A model generated the notes under the pieces. That model worked only from the letters and a program-made list of their open reading frames with translations. It made no database searches and was not told the origin of the DNA. From Saprospiraceae bacterium (GTDB taxonomy: Bacteria > Bacteroidota > Bacteroidia > Chitinophagales > Saprospiraceae), in contig JADKFX010000001.1 in assembly GCA_016717265.1 (NCBI GenBank), forward strand, positions 62,001 to 126,000: a stretch of DNA of 64,000 nucleotides. The letters run 5' to 3'. Made by a program: the position numbers and the translations under genes. Each line of letters starts with the position of its first letter. The first letter of the stretch is position 1. This document shows positions 1-9,606 of the stretch, piece after piece.

Positions 1-2
1 AG

Positions 3-1469
3 ATAAGACCCAATGCGAAGACAATAATTCCACAGTACAATAAAAATGCGGCTACAGCAGAAGTCATTATTGACGGACAACAGAGACTTTCAACTATATA
101 CGGAGTTCTTAAAGGAATAGAACCAAGTAAAGATGTAAACTCTAAAATTAACTTCACTGAATTGTATTTTGACTTCAACAAAAATGCTGAAAGCCGATTT
201 GTATTTAAAAGAAAACTTTCGGAAAACGAGAATAATCTTATACCGCTAAAAGAAATTTTGGACACACAGCCTTCTGTCCTTTCTAAAAGAAATAAACTTA
301 AAAAGTACCAAGCTGTTGAAGCAAAAAAATGTTATGATGCGTTTTATAGATATAAGTTTAGCATTCTGAAATTCAGAGGATTTGATTTTGACCAAGCAAG
401 AGAAATTTTTATACGTGTTAATTCGGCAGGCATGCGATTAAGTAGAGCAGACCAGTTTTTTGCAGAAGCAACTACTGTTCATTTAAGAGACCATGTAGAG
501 GATACCAAAAAAGATTTAGAATCAGGCTTTAAGGAAATCTCTGACGACGCAATGCAAAATACTGTAGCATTGTTTTATGGAGCTAATAAAATTGGGGGAG
601 CAGAGTTTAAGCGTTTATTAAATTCAACTTTAAAGCAAAATACTAAAGAAACCGATTTTAGAAGTGAATGGAAGAAAATTGAGAATGGGTACAAATTATG
701 TGTTGACTTTTTAGCTTCCGAATTCTTAATTAAAAATTTGAAAGAATTACCAATATCTAATATGTTTTCAATGCTTTCTTTCTTTTTTGCTGTCAATGGA
801 AAGAAAGCGACACCCTATCAAATAAAGCAAATTAGAAAATGGTTTTGGCACACTTGCTTAAATAAACGCTATTCAGGTAGTGAATTCAACAAAAACATAC
901 CGACCGACATTAAATTATTCAGAGAACTAGCCAACGGAAAACAAATAAGTTACACAGTTGACAAAAAGGTAAACGTATTTGATTTTATGCGTTCAGACTA
1001 TCGAGAAAATAGTTCTGTAGCAATAGCATATTACCTAATGCTAAAAAGCAAGACACCTCTTTATTTGATGAGTGGACGACCAATGCTACTTGATAACGTT
1101 TCTTCAATTTCCAACAAAAAACACAGGCATCACATTTTTCCAAAAGCATTACTTGAGAGTAATAATTACAATGACAAATGGATAAACTGTATAGCAAACA
1201 TTTGCTTTTTAGAAGCCGATCAAAACCAGTCAATTGGAAGTTCTCTACCTAAAACATATTTAAGCAAATATGAACATCTAAAACATTTTAGAAAAGCCAT
1301 GTCTTCGCATCTTATTCCAATAACAAATGACAGTCCAATATGGAGTAATAAGGTTTCAGACGGTTTTCTTGAATTCATAAACATAAGAATAAAAATTATT
1401 TTGACAGAAATAGAAAAAATTGCAGGAGCAGAAATGTTTGAAAAATTTGACGACTTGAAACGTTTATAA
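3..1469 (+). CDS. DUF262/HNH-type nuclease, 5'-truncated by window edge
   Basis: The reading frame is open from base 3, so the N-terminus lies outside the window. The DGQQR motif at 72-86 is the signature of DUF262 (ParB/Srx-fold NTPase-nuclease) proteins. Near the C-terminus, HRHHIFPK followed by a conserved asparagine-rich stretch is the HNH-type part found in DUF262-DUF1524 proteins of the GmrSD kind. Family knowledge: these act as modification-dependent restriction or anti-phage nucleases. It is the last gene before attC1, so it is probably the body of a cassette. A defence role is inferred. Confidence 0.8.
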   Translation: MRPNAKTIIPQYNKNAATAEVIIDGQQRLSTIYGVLKGIEPSKDVNSKINFTELYFDFNKNAESRFVFKRKLSENENNLIPLKEILDTQPSVLSKRNKLKKYQAVEAKKCYDAFYRYKFSILKFRGFDFDQAREIFIRVNSAGMRLSRADQFFAEATTVHLRDHVEDTKKDLESGFKEISDDAMQNTVALFYGANKIGGAEFKRLLNSTLKQNTKETDFRSEWKKIENGYKLCVDFLASEFLIKNLKELPISNMFSMLSFFFAVNGKKATPYQIKQIRKWFWHTCLNKRYSGSEFNKNIPTDIKLFRELANGKQISYTVDKKVNVFDFMRSDYRENSSVAIAYYLMLKSKTPLYLMSGRPMLLDNVSSISNKKHRHHIFPKALLESNNYNDKWINCIANICFLEADQNQSIGSSLPKTYLSKYEHLKHFRKAMSSHLIPITNDSPIWSNKVSDGFLEFINIRIKIILTEIEKIAGAEMFEKFDDLKRL

Positions 1470-1505
1470 ACTCATCATGAACGACAAACATAACAAAAGC
1501 ACTAC

Positions 1506-1637
1506 TGCCAACATGCGCTAAAAAGAAAGAAGGGCTTTAGTGGTTTCCTCATCATTATTACTATCTTCGTCATAAGGAAGTGAACAAGCAGAAGTGCTTT
1601 CTATTCCCTTCCTTCTTTTAGCGCAAAACCGTTGTGT
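1506..1637 (+). repeat. attC1 (family B)
   Basis: Left core TGCCAAC, right core GTTGTGT. The arms GCGCTAAAAAGAAAGAAGG and CCTTCCTTCTTTTAGCGC pair almost perfectly. The extended right core GTTGTGTGC is exactly complementary to the left core of attC2. Confidence 0.88.
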
Positions 1638-1686
1638 GCAACCTTAACAAGCAAAATTCAATTATTACTATTAAATAGAATATACG

Positions 1687-2499
1687 ATGACAAAACATGG
1701 CAGACGAAAATTTATTTTCACTTCCTTGGGAATTCTCGGTAGCGGGTTATTGGGAGCTTGGATTTTCAGGCGTAAGTTGGTTAGACAAATGTTATTTACA
1801 TTTTCTGATAATCCCACTGTTTCTGTAACAGCTTCTCCCTTGGAAACAGAACCTTGTGTGTTAACCTCAAAACAAGTTGAAGGCCCCTTTTATCTGCCTT
1901 CTCCAGAACGAAGTAACATAGTGGAAGACAAGATGGGCGAATTGCTTAACCTAAGAATGCAAGTAGTTCAGTATCCTGATTGTTCACCAATTTCAAATGC
2001 TGTAGTAGAAATATGGCAGGCAGATGCAGAGGGAAACTATAGCGGGTATCCAGAACAAATCAGCCAAGACGAATGGGAAATGTTTATGCTTTTTGGAAAA
2101 AATGGTGAAAAACAATCCAATGGAGAATATCATGTAAAACAGGTTACACAAACCACTTATCTGCGTGGCTTACAAAGAACGGATGAAAACGGTTGGGTAA
2201 ATTTTGACACTATCGTTCCTTGCTGGTATATCGGGCGAATTCCACATATCCATTTCAAGGTTTTTGTAAACAACAAAGAATGGATTAACTCTCAGCTTTA
2301 TTTTGAAAAAAACTATTGCGACAATCTATTTACGACCAAAGAACCCTACACTAATATGGGTAAGTGTCCAATGGACTTTCCCAATGATGCTGTCTTTGCA
2401 ATGGCGGGAGGAAAACATAATGGACTATTACTTACGCCACAGTTGACAGATGACAATAATCTTTCAGCTATTGTAAAGATAGGAGTTATTAAAGCATGA
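1687..2499 (+). CDS. Intradiol ring-cleavage dioxygenase-like protein, Tat/membrane-anchored
   Basis: 270 residues. The N-terminus has a twin-arginine-like motif (RRKFIF) followed by a hydrophobic stretch, so export or anchoring is likely. VEGPFY, VEIWQADAEGNYS and WYIGRIPHIHFKV match the protocatechuate 3,4-dioxygenase/intradiol dioxygenase family. The Tyr and the two His of the last motif correspond to non-haem Fe(III) ligands, and GNYSGY may hold a further tyrosine. Family knowledge: oxygen-dependent cleavage of catechol-type rings. It is the only gene of the cassette between attC1 and attC2. The substrate is unknown. Confidence 0.82.
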   Translation: MTKHGRRKFIFTSLGILGSGLLGAWIFRRKLVRQMLFTFSDNPTVSVTASPLETEPCVLTSKQVEGPFYLPSPERSNIVEDKMGELLNLRMQVVQYPDCSPISNAVVEIWQADAEGNYSGYPEQISQDEWEMFMLFGKNGEKQSNGEYHVKQVTQTTYLRGLQRTDENGWVNFDTIVPCWYIGRIPHIHFKVFVNNKEWINSQLYFEKNYCDNLFTTKEPYTNMGKCPMDFPNDAVFAMAGGKHNGLLLTPQLTDDNNLSAIVKIGVIKA

Positions 2500-2519
2500 G
2501 TTATTTGACACAAGGCAGC

Positions 2520-2651
2520 ACACAACAGCGGTTTTGCAAAAAAGCGGGTTCAGTGGTTAATTGAACATTCTACCTCGCATCAAATTTTGTGCTGGGTTGA
2601 CAGTTTTGAGCTCCGAAATCCGCTTCTTCGCAAAGCCCGAAACCGTTAGGC
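2520..2651 (+). repeat. attC2 (family B)
   Basis: Left core ACACAAC (extended GCACACAAC, exact complement of the attC1 right core). Right core GTTAGGC. Arms GCGGTTTTGCAAAAAAGCGG and CCGCTTCTTCGCAAAGCCC pair imperfectly, as usual for attC. Confidence 0.9.
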
Positions 2652-2676
2652 GCAAGCCATAGAAAAATATTTAAGA

Positions 2677-3540
2677 ATGGTAATTTCACAAAAGACTCTA
2701 GAAAAACTTAGAGATATTATTAACGAAGAATCTGAGTATAGAAGCGGTCCTAAACTCGTTAAGTTTTTTAATAATTTAGGGTTCAGAGATTTATATGGCC
2801 AAGGTTTTCCATCAAGATGGAAATACACCGACGATAGCTTGACAAAAATCAATGGAACTCCGGAGCTTGATAAAGCAATAAAGAATGTTTTTGCAGTTCA
2901 GAATTTTATTGGAAAAACTTCAGAATTAGATAAGTTAATAGAAAGCTTCAACCAATACTTGGCTTTTGATAAATGGAAAGTTGCTAGAAAAGAAACTGAA
3001 ATAACTTTTGAACGAGTAGATAAGGTAATTTTAAAAACAGAAGTAAAGGTTGAACTTGGGGAAAACGAGTTTTTAAATCAAGAATTTGATAACATATCGA
3101 TTGATGATATTGGTTTAGATATAATGATTAGTGATATAATCAAACTAAGAATTAAGGAAATAAAGGAATGTCTTAAAGCTGAAGTGCCTTTATCCATCAT
3201 ATTTTTATGTGGAAGTACTTTAGAAGGAATTCTACTAGGAGTTGCTCTTAAACATCCAGCAGAATTTAATAGAAGCTCTTCCTCCCCAAAAGCACTGGAT
3301 GGAAAGCCTAAACCTTTCCACTCATGGACTTTGAGTAATTTTATTGATGTCTCTTGTGATGTTGGAATTTTGAAGCTAGATGTGAAAAAATTTAGTCAAT
3401 CACTCAGAGACTTTAGAAATTATATTCATCCTTATGAACAATTAAGCTCTCAATTTAACCCTGACATTCATACAGCTAAAATAAGTTGGCAAGTTTTAAA
3501 AGCTGCCTTATATCAATTAATAAACTACAAGATAAATTAG
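2677..3540 (+). CDS. AbiJ-like N-terminal plus Abi-C (HEPN-like) abortive infection protein
   Basis: 287 residues. Residues 1-100 (GPKLVKFFNNLGFRDLYGQG, FPSRWKYTDDSL) resemble AbiJ-type N-terminal domains. Residues 150-285 resemble the abortive-infection C-terminal domain: LSIIFLCGSTLEGILLG, then DFRNYIHPYEQL with the Arg-Asn...His of HEPN folds. Family knowledge: such proteins mediate growth arrest or RNA cleavage on phage infection. It is the first gene of a two-gene cassette, with the second gene starting 34 bp downstream. Recognition is from memory of motifs, so the subfamily is uncertain. Confidence 0.75.
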   Translation: MVISQKTLEKLRDIINEESEYRSGPKLVKFFNNLGFRDLYGQGFPSRWKYTDDSLTKINGTPELDKAIKNVFAVQNFIGKTSELDKLIESFNQYLAFDKWKVARKETEITFERVDKVILKTEVKVELGENEFLNQEFDNISIDDIGLDIMISDIIKLRIKEIKECLKAEVPLSIIFLCGSTLEGILLGVALKHPAEFNRSSSSPKALDGKPKPFHSWTLSNFIDVSCDVGILKLDVKKFSQSLRDFRNYIHPYEQLSSQFNPDIHTAKISWQVLKAALYQLINYKIN

Positions 3541-3574
3541 CCAGTGCTTAATAGGTGCGATCAATATATATTTT

Positions 3575-5029
3575 ATGAAAGAAGATTCATTTAAAATGGA
3601 ATTAATTCCTAAAAATGTTGCCAGTCCACAGCAAATGGAAACATCAATTGCGGCATTTAACAAACCAATCGCCGATTTATTGGATTTTTGTGGTCTACCC
3701 ACTGTGGATGTGCTTTCTCCCATTGAAGAAAGAAGAAAAGTAATTTATGCTTTAGAAAGTACACTTGAAATTCTACCATACCCTGATAGACAAAAAGCTT
3801 ATTATTTGTCAAAATTTACAGTGGCGGTTACCGTAGGATTATTTGATGGGGCACTTAGTTTTCTTTGGGATGAGACAATAAGAGCCGTCAGGAACTTAGT
3901 TTCTGGATTCGATTTACAATACTTCTTTCAAATTGCTGAAACAATCTCACCTAAATATAAAAACTTGGTTAATTCCGAGGATTTAGAAGCGATTTCTGAA
4001 CATGACCTTTTAGAAATAACCCGTCGAATTGGCTTAATAAATGATGTAAATTTCAAAAGACTAGAGCATGTAAACTATATGCGTAATCATGCAAGTTCCG
4101 CTCATCCTAACGATCATGAAATCACTGGAATTGAATTGCTATCACTACTTGAACATTGTTTAAAGCATGCAATCACCGCAAAGCCAGATCACTCTGTAAT
4201 TCAAATTAAACAACTATTAGACAACATAAGAAAGAATGACATTCCTGACGAGGATTTTGAACACATAGGAAAAGATTTCATAAAGCAACCTCAAGAAAGA
4301 ATAGATGACTTTATGAAATCTATTTTCGGAATTTATGTTGATCCTAGACAAGATGCTCAAACTAAAGTGAATATAGAAAAACTAATCCCATATCTCTGGG
4401 GTAGTTGTCAAGAAGATACTAAGTTCTATATCGGAACCAAATTCGGATACTATCGAAACAATGCGGATTTAGATCGTAAAAATTCAACCCAGAGATTTTT
4501 AGAAATTGTAAATGGCTTAGAATATAAAGATGAAGACAGCTTAGCCGCAGAACTTATAGAAAAATTACAAAATTTAAGGACAGTCCATTTTGAATGGAAT
4601 AATTTTTACAATGAGTTCCCACACGCAAAATCTATTCTTGATTCTATTCCTAAGACAGGAATACCAGATTCGTCAAGAAAGTTATTCGTGAAAATTATTT
4701 CAATTTGTTTTGTTGGAAATGGAAAAGGGTACAAACAAGGTGTTGATGAAAATGCACTACCAATTTACAATGGTTTTATTCAATCATTTGGCGTGACAGA
4801 GATTAAACACTTTGTTCATCTATTTAAAGATCATGAGTTCGTCTATGACCTGGATACATCACTTGCAGACCAAAGAATAAAAAAATTAGCGGAGTACCTA
4901 AAGACAAAAACAAAAGATATTCATATTTTAGATTTACTTGATTTAGTTATAAAGTTTCCATTAAAGTCTCTGAATAAACTCTCTATTGATTCAAGATATA
5001 AAGAAATAATTAAGCACATAGACGAATAA
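3575..5029 (+). CDS. Large uncharacterised protein with HEPN-like RNxxxxxH motif
   Basis: 484 residues with no signal peptide or membrane segment. The motif YMRNHASSAHPND near residue 175 fits the R(N)x4-6H active site of HEPN RNases. The remainder is helical and not assigned. An alternative start, MELIPKN, lies 21 bp inside. It shares the cassette with the Abi-like gene and is probably co-transcribed. I infer a two-component defence or toxin-like system. The family is not recognised with certainty. Confidence 0.7.
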   Translation: MKEDSFKMELIPKNVASPQQMETSIAAFNKPIADLLDFCGLPTVDVLSPIEERRKVIYALESTLEILPYPDRQKAYYLSKFTVAVTVGLFDGALSFLWDETIRAVRNLVSGFDLQYFFQIAETISPKYKNLVNSEDLEAISEHDLLEITRRIGLINDVNFKRLEHVNYMRNHASSAHPNDHEITGIELLSLLEHCLKHAITAKPDHSVIQIKQLLDNIRKNDIPDEDFEHIGKDFIKQPQERIDDFMKSIFGIYVDPRQDAQTKVNIEKLIPYLWGSCQEDTKFYIGTKFGYYRNNADLDRKNSTQRFLEIVNGLEYKDEDSLAAELIEKLQNLRTVHFEWNNFYNEFPHAKSILDSIPKTGIPDSSRKLFVKIISICFVGNGKGYKQGVDENALPIYNGFIQSFGVTEIKHFVHLFKDHEFVYDLDTSLADQRIKKLAEYLKTKTKDIHILDLLDLVIKFPLKSLNKLSIDSRYKEIIKHIDE

Positions 5030-5036
5030 TGCCTGC

Positions 5037-5175
5037 GCCTAACATGGCATAGACTCTACACCGCCAAGCATCTTAAATCAATTTCTTTTAATTTTTTGGG
5101 GTAATGAAAAATGTATTTCCTAATTTTGGCTACCAATGGTTTGGCGGTGCAGCGTCTATGCCAAATCCGTTATAG
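5037..5175 (+). repeat. attC3 (family A)
   Basis: Left core GCCTAAC (GCGCCTAAC, exact complement of the attC2 right core). Right core GTTATAG. Arms GGCATAGACTCTACACCGCC and GGCGGTGCAGCGTCTATGCC are present in full. The loop holds TAATTTTG. Confidence 0.93.
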
Positions 5176-5197
5176 CCAAGCCCAGATTCATTTAAAG

Positions 5198-5851
5198 ATG
5201 AGTATTTTTAAAACAGAGTATTATAAGGTATCAAGCATAATTGAAGTATTCAAATTCTTCTTATTAATTCTATCATTTGGACTTATTCAATGCACTTCAG
5301 AAGAAAAGAATAATCTCCAATGCTCTTATTTAGTTACATGTGATCTTCAAGATACAATCGAATGCTTTTTCCATTTTTATTCTCCAATTCCCTTTGTTGA
5401 AATCAAAGTAGTATCTAAATATTATTGCGATCCAATAACAGTATTTTATAATGAAGAATTTGGACAATTGCATTTTAATCTTTACTCCGAAAGAATTGAA
5501 CAATCCAGAGATTATTCTACTACTGAATATGTCAATAACAATATCAATGAAATAACCCAAATTGAAGGCGTAAAAAAATATGCAAAGCTTAAAATATATC
5601 CTCTAACTGCATATTCCCGAAGGACTCATGGCTATACTTATGGTTATTCTTATAATAGGTTGAGTAAAGAAGATGAATCGTCATGTGTCACTTCAATATA
5701 TGTTGCAGATTCCCTAATAGGATATGGGATCAGAGTGTATACTGAGCATAAGATTAATAATTTAATGCAAACAGATGCAATCTCTAGCAACTTAGCTTCC
5801 TGTATTCTACAAACGTTCTCAATTCACGATATTAATAATCCAGGCAATTAA
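5198..5851 (+). CDS. Uncharacterised lipoprotein
   Basis: 217 residues. The frame is open further upstream into attC3, but the ATG at 5198 is preferred. It lies just downstream of the recombination point and is soon followed by a hydrophobic segment and a lipobox-like LSFGLIQC. The mature part has several cysteines and tyrosine-rich stretches (THGYTYGYSYN). No family is recognised. It is the single gene of the cassette between attC3 and attC4. Confidence 0.72.
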   Translation: MSIFKTEYYKVSSIIEVFKFFLLILSFGLIQCTSEEKNNLQCSYLVTCDLQDTIECFFHFYSPIPFVEIKVVSKYYCDPITVFYNEEFGQLHFNLYSERIEQSRDYSTTEYVNNNINEITQIEGVKKYAKLKIYPLTAYSRRTHGYTYGYSYNRLSKEDESSCVTSIYVADSLIGYGIRVYTEHKINNLMQTDAISSNLASCILQTFSIHDINNPGN

Positions 5852-5885
5852 TGTATGCACATTTAATAACAACAAAAAGGCCTGG

Positions 5886-6024
5886 CTATAACACGGCATA
5901 GACTCTACACCGCCCAGCGTCTTAAAACATTCTCTTTTAATTTTTTCCGGTAATGAATATTTTATTTCTTAGTTTTGGCTGCAATTGATTTGGCGGCGCA
6001 GCGTCTATGCCAAATCCGTTGGCA
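5886..6024 (+). repeat. attC4 (family A)
   Basis: Left core CTATAAC (GGCTATAAC, exact complement of the attC3 right core). Right core GTTGGCA. Both family A arms are full length. The loop holds TAGTTTTG. Confidence 0.93.
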
Positions 6025-6131
6025 GCAATGCAAAGAAATTAATTATATTTGCAAAGCACATTTGCTAAAATTACTAATATTGTTACTTCTAATTATAACA
6101 TCAGATTTTGATCAAATTAAATACTCAAACA

Positions 6132-7658
6132 ATGAAATATTTTACTTCACAAGTAATTATCGTTTTTCTCTTTTTGCAATTACCCCTTTCTCAATGCAAT
6201 GGTCAGTGCAAATTCGAAATAGACTCTCTATTTGGATCGACGAAGCCAGGAATTCAAATTGTTGATTCAGCACAAATTTTCCAGTTAAGTAATGGTAGTT
6301 ACATGAAAAGTGATGATGACGATCATTTTGTCATCGGAACTATTCGTGACTCTTCCATTCAATTTAGAGGAACCATTGTAAAGTTTAACAAAAATGGTTC
6401 AATAGATAATTCCTTTGGGAAGAACGGAAAAGTATTTGTGAATAATAGTGGAAGTTCCATATTACGTGGGGGAATCAAACTTTTAAATGGCTCTATGCTT
6501 GTTTGTGGAAATCTAAGTTCGGGTGTATTGGTTGCCAAATTCAATTCTCAAGGTCAATTAGATCCAAGTTTTGCCAAAAATGGAATATATACAGAGAAGT
6601 CCATACTATCCTTTGGAAATGGAACTTCAATTTTAGTTGATAAAAATAATAGCATTTATGTGTCCGGTTATGTGAGTACTAGAAATACAGGATTTTTTAT
6701 TTTAAAATTAGATCTAAATGGAAAACTAGATTCCAGCTTTGCTACCAATGGTGTATATAAATATGAAAGCCCTATTGAAACATTAGAAAGCGAAGTCGAA
6801 ATGGAAAACATAAATGACAATCTTTTTATTGGCTTTTCTACCGGCTCAGGAAATTTAAGCGATATTATAATTTCCAAATTTAATTCAAATGGAATCATTG
6901 ATACTACATTTGGTAAATCTGGTAGATTAACAATTGATAGAGGATTTAATGACCACTTGTATTCCATGAAAAATACTTCTGACGGTTATTTAACATTATA
7001 TGGTTATATAAGGTATACATCTTCGAAATGGGGTGGTTTTTTAACTAAAATCGATTTAAACGGTAACATCAATAATCAGTTTGATCCGAATGGTTATAAA
7101 TTATATAATTCTTACCTTCCACTTGATATGGAAATTTGTAACAATAATTTAGTTCTTTTAAATGGAGAGCATGATGGCACAACCTTGTATGCCACTTTAT
7201 CTTCAGTTGATTTAATTAGTGGAAAAATGGATAGTACAATTGGAGATAATGGAGTTTTAAAATTTTATCTTGGAAATCTTGCAACAACTCCTTATCATGC
7301 CGAACATTTAAGAATACATAATGATAAAATAACAATTTATGGTCACAATGGATATGGCTTAGCAAGTTTTGCCCAAGCCAAAATTTTGAAGCCTTCTGCT
7401 ACAATTCAAAACAATAGTACTTCCCCGTTCGCAATATTTCCGAATCCAACTAATGCTGAACTGAAATTTATTCCTATTGAAGATAACTATGTGATGAGTT
7501 TTACAATTTTTGATTCATTTGCTCGAGAAATACTGTCTGCCAAGGAGTTTAATGTTAATCATGATTATATTGATGTTTCAAATTTTAAATCTGGATATTA
7601 TTTTTTAAAAATATTTTCAAAAGGTAAATATTTTTATTCAAAATTTTTAAAGATTTAA
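6132..7658 (+). CDS. Secreted delta-60 repeat protein with T9SS sorting domain
   Basis: 508 residues from the ATG at 6132, which is directly followed by a signal peptide (MKYFTSQVIIVFLFLQLPLS). The body holds delta-60 repeats of the form GSIDNSFGKNGKVFV, GKLDSSFATNGVY and GIIDTTFGKSGRLTI. The last 75 residues (IFPNPTNAELKF to SKFLKI) form a type A T9SS C-terminal domain, so the protein should cross the outer membrane by type IX secretion. The ligand or role is unknown. It is the only gene of its cassette. Confidence 0.85.
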   Translation: MKYFTSQVIIVFLFLQLPLSQCNGQCKFEIDSLFGSTKPGIQIVDSAQIFQLSNGSYMKSDDDDHFVIGTIRDSSIQFRGTIVKFNKNGSIDNSFGKNGKVFVNNSGSSILRGGIKLLNGSMLVCGNLSSGVLVAKFNSQGQLDPSFAKNGIYTEKSILSFGNGTSILVDKNNSIYVSGYVSTRNTGFFILKLDLNGKLDSSFATNGVYKYESPIETLESEVEMENINDNLFIGFSTGSGNLSDIIISKFNSNGIIDTTFGKSGRLTIDRGFNDHLYSMKNTSDGYLTLYGYIRYTSSKWGGFLTKIDLNGNINNQFDPNGYKLYNSYLPLDMEICNNNLVLLNGEHDGTTLYATLSSVDLISGKMDSTIGDNGVLKFYLGNLATTPYHAEHLRIHNDKITIYGHNGYGLASFAQAKILKPSATIQNNSTSPFAIFPNPTNAELKFIPIEDNYVMSFTIFDSFAREILSAKEFNVNHDYIDVSNFKSGYYFLKIFSKGKYFYSKFLKI

Positions 7659-7720
7659 AATCCTTAGCCAATTAAAATTATAGCTTTATAATTACTTCTT
7701 AAAAAGCAAAATAGCACTGG

Positions 7721-7859
7721 TGCCAACACGGCATAGACTCTACACCGCCAAGCATCAGAAATCATTCTCTTTTAATTTTTTTTTGGCAATTAAGATATAA
7801 TTTTTTAGTTTTGACTGCTATTTGTTTGGCGGTGCAGCGTCTATGCCAAAACGTTACAA
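7721..7859 (+). repeat. attC5 (family A)
   Basis: Left core TGCCAAC (GGTGCCAAC, one mismatch to the complement of the attC4 right core). Right core GTTACAA. The loop holds TAGTTTTG, preceded 20 bp upstream by TTTG. Confidence 0.93.
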
Positions 7860-7918
7860 GCAAGCCAAAGCATTGTAATTAATATTAAAATTTGTAATTT
7901 AGCATAAATAAATTGTAT

Positions 7919-8140
7919 ATGTCCACAGTTAAAGAAAAGATAATCAAAGGAATACAAAATATTGACAATGAAGAATTACTTCAAGAGGTCTATACGCTTA
8001 TACAAGATATACAGGAAACTAAACAAGTTATTACTTTAAATGCTGAACAAAAATTGTTGATTGAAGAAGCCAGAAATGATTATAAAAGTGGCAGATATTA
8101 TTCAACAGAAGAAACATTTAAAGATTTATTAGATGACTAA
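7919..8140 (+). CDS. Putative antitoxin of a ParE/RelE-type pair
   Basis: 73 residues, acidic and helical. It overlaps the toxin gene by 8 bp, the usual antitoxin-first arrangement. The ATG at 7919 is preferred over the in-frame TTG at 7913. It resembles the antitoxin at 26104 in its N-terminus (MS..VK..LI..I..I.DE). Family knowledge: small proteins of this layout neutralise ParE/RelE toxins and repress the operon. Confidence 0.78.
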   Translation: MSTVKEKIIKGIQNIDNEELLQEVYTLIQDIQETKQVITLNAEQKLLIEEARNDYKSGRYYSTEETFKDLLDD

Positions 8141-8438
8141 ACCAATCGCCTGGTCACAAAACGCAAAGAACGACTTAAAAAACATTAAGAAATTTTTTGA
8201 CACTCGAAATCAATCATCAACCTATAGTAAAAAGCTATTAAAAACATTTCGTGATTCAGCTAAATTAATAGAAAAGTTTCCATTATTATCAATTCCTACT
8301 GAAAATGATAATGTTAGAGGTTTTGTGATACTAGAATATATCATCTTTTATGAAATAATGAGTGAGCACATTCTGGTTCTAATCGTTTGGGATTGTCGAC
8401 GCGATCCAGAGCAATTGAACAAATTAGTGAAGCGATAA
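8133..8438 (+). CDS. ParE/RelE-family toxin
   Basis: 101 residues. IAWSQNAKNDLKNIKKFFD at the N-terminus and LVLIVWDCRRDPEQL at the C-terminus match the ParE/RelE fold: the first strand-helix and the final strand with DxRRDP. It is intact. As a member of a TA pair inside an integron cassette it probably stabilises the array, a role established for chromosomal integron TA cassettes. Whether it poisons gyrase (ParE) or mRNA (RelE) cannot be told. Confidence 0.85.
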   Translation: MTKPIAWSQNAKNDLKNIKKFFDTRNQSSTYSKKLLKTFRDSAKLIEKFPLLSIPTENDNVRGFVILEYIIFYEIMSEHILVLIVWDCRRDPEQLNKLVKR

Positions 8439-8449
8439 GAAAGGCCTGC

Positions 8450-8588
8450 TTGTAACATGGCATAGACTCTACACCGCCAAGCATCTAAAATCATTCTCTT
8501 TTAATTTTTTCGGGTAATGACAATTTAATTTTTTATTTTTGGCTGCTAATGGTTTGGCGGTGCAGCTTCTATGCCAAATCCGTTAGCT
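8450..8588 (+). repeat. attC6 (family A)
   Basis: Left core TTGTAAC (GCTTGTAAC, exact complement of the attC5 right core). Right core GTTAGCT. The loop holds TATTTTTG. The right arm has one change (GCAGCTTCTATGCC). Confidence 0.93.
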
Positions 8589-8663
8589 GCCATTTTTTGG
8601 CGACAGTGCAAACATCAAACTAACTGCAAAAAAATAGACATATTTACTGACTTGTAACAGACA

Positions 8664-9539
8664 ATGGAAAATATCACTACACGACAATTCAACGGAGTAA
8701 ACCTTAGCTGGCTCGACAAAGGACAAGGCAAAGCAGTAGTTTTTATTCCCGGTTCTAATGGCGATTACCGAGCATGGCTTCAACAGGTTGACGAGTTTTC
8801 AAAACACTTCAGAGCTATCTCAGTAAGCAGACGGTTTCAATTTCCAGACAAGTTTGAGATTGGTGGAAGCAGCACAATTGATGAGAACATTGACGACATC
8901 AAACAACTCGTTGATTTTCTCAAATTAGACAAATTTGTATTGGTTGGACATTCATTCGGTGGCTATGTTGCATTAGCTTTTGCAGAGAAATATCCTCAAC
9001 TGATTGACAAATTAATTTTGGAGGAGCCGACAGTATTTCCATTTCTGATGACTAAAGCATTTAATCCTTTGAAATTAATTCCTCTCATGTTTAAAAACTT
9101 TGGGGTAGCGACTTCGTTTTTGCGGACAGGGTTAAAGGGCATAAAGCCGACACGGAAATATCTATCAAATAACGAGTTCCAAAAAGCGAAACTTTCTTTT
9201 GCAAACGGTATTGTCGGACATCCTGTAAAACTTGAGGACTTAAATCCTACAATGCGACAAGGGCTTGAAGACAACATCAAAACTTTTGCAGCAGAAAGTA
9301 AAACGGCATTTGCATATCCATTGACAATTGAGAGAATGAAAGCCCTCAAAGTAAAAACCCTACTGTTGGAAAGCGACAAGTCACCAAGTTGGTTTTCTTT
9401 CATCTGTAAAAACCTTGAACAGACTTTGCCCAATGCAAAATTGGCGAGGGTAAGTTCACCCACACATTGGCTGCACCTTGACTTGCCAGCTGAGTTTAAT
9501 AGAATGGTAATTGACTTTATAAACGAAGACAAAATATGA
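8664..9539 (+). CDS. Alpha/beta hydrolase
   Basis: 291 residues. GHSFGGYVALAFAEKYP is the nucleophile elbow (Ser of GxSxG), and WLDKGQGKAVVFIPGSNGDY carries the oxyanion-hole region (PGSNG). The catalytic His is probably in SSPTHWLHLD. No signal peptide, so it is cytoplasmic. The substrate is unknown. Single-gene cassette. Confidence 0.88.
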   Translation: MENITTRQFNGVNLSWLDKGQGKAVVFIPGSNGDYRAWLQQVDEFSKHFRAISVSRRFQFPDKFEIGGSSTIDENIDDIKQLVDFLKLDKFVLVGHSFGGYVALAFAEKYPQLIDKLILEEPTVFPFLMTKAFNPLKLIPLMFKNFGVATSFLRTGLKGIKPTRKYLSNNEFQKAKLSFANGIVGHPVKLEDLNPTMRQGLEDNIKTFAAESKTAFAYPLTIERMKALKVKTLLLESDKSPSWFSFICKNLEQTLPNAKLARVSSPTHWLHLDLPAEFNRMVIDFINEDKI

Positions 9540-9606
9540 GTAATTCCTTCTCTCAACATTTGTGTGAACTTCAGACTAAACGACTTATCGGAGAGAGTAT
9601 AACGGC

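Noticed and set aside
5111..5197. Upstream extension of several cassette genes into the preceding attC (also at 19706, 34122, 36125, 45345, 61171)
   Set aside because: These codons come from the conserved attC right half. A signal peptide or domain begins at the internal ATG, so the shorter starts were chosen.
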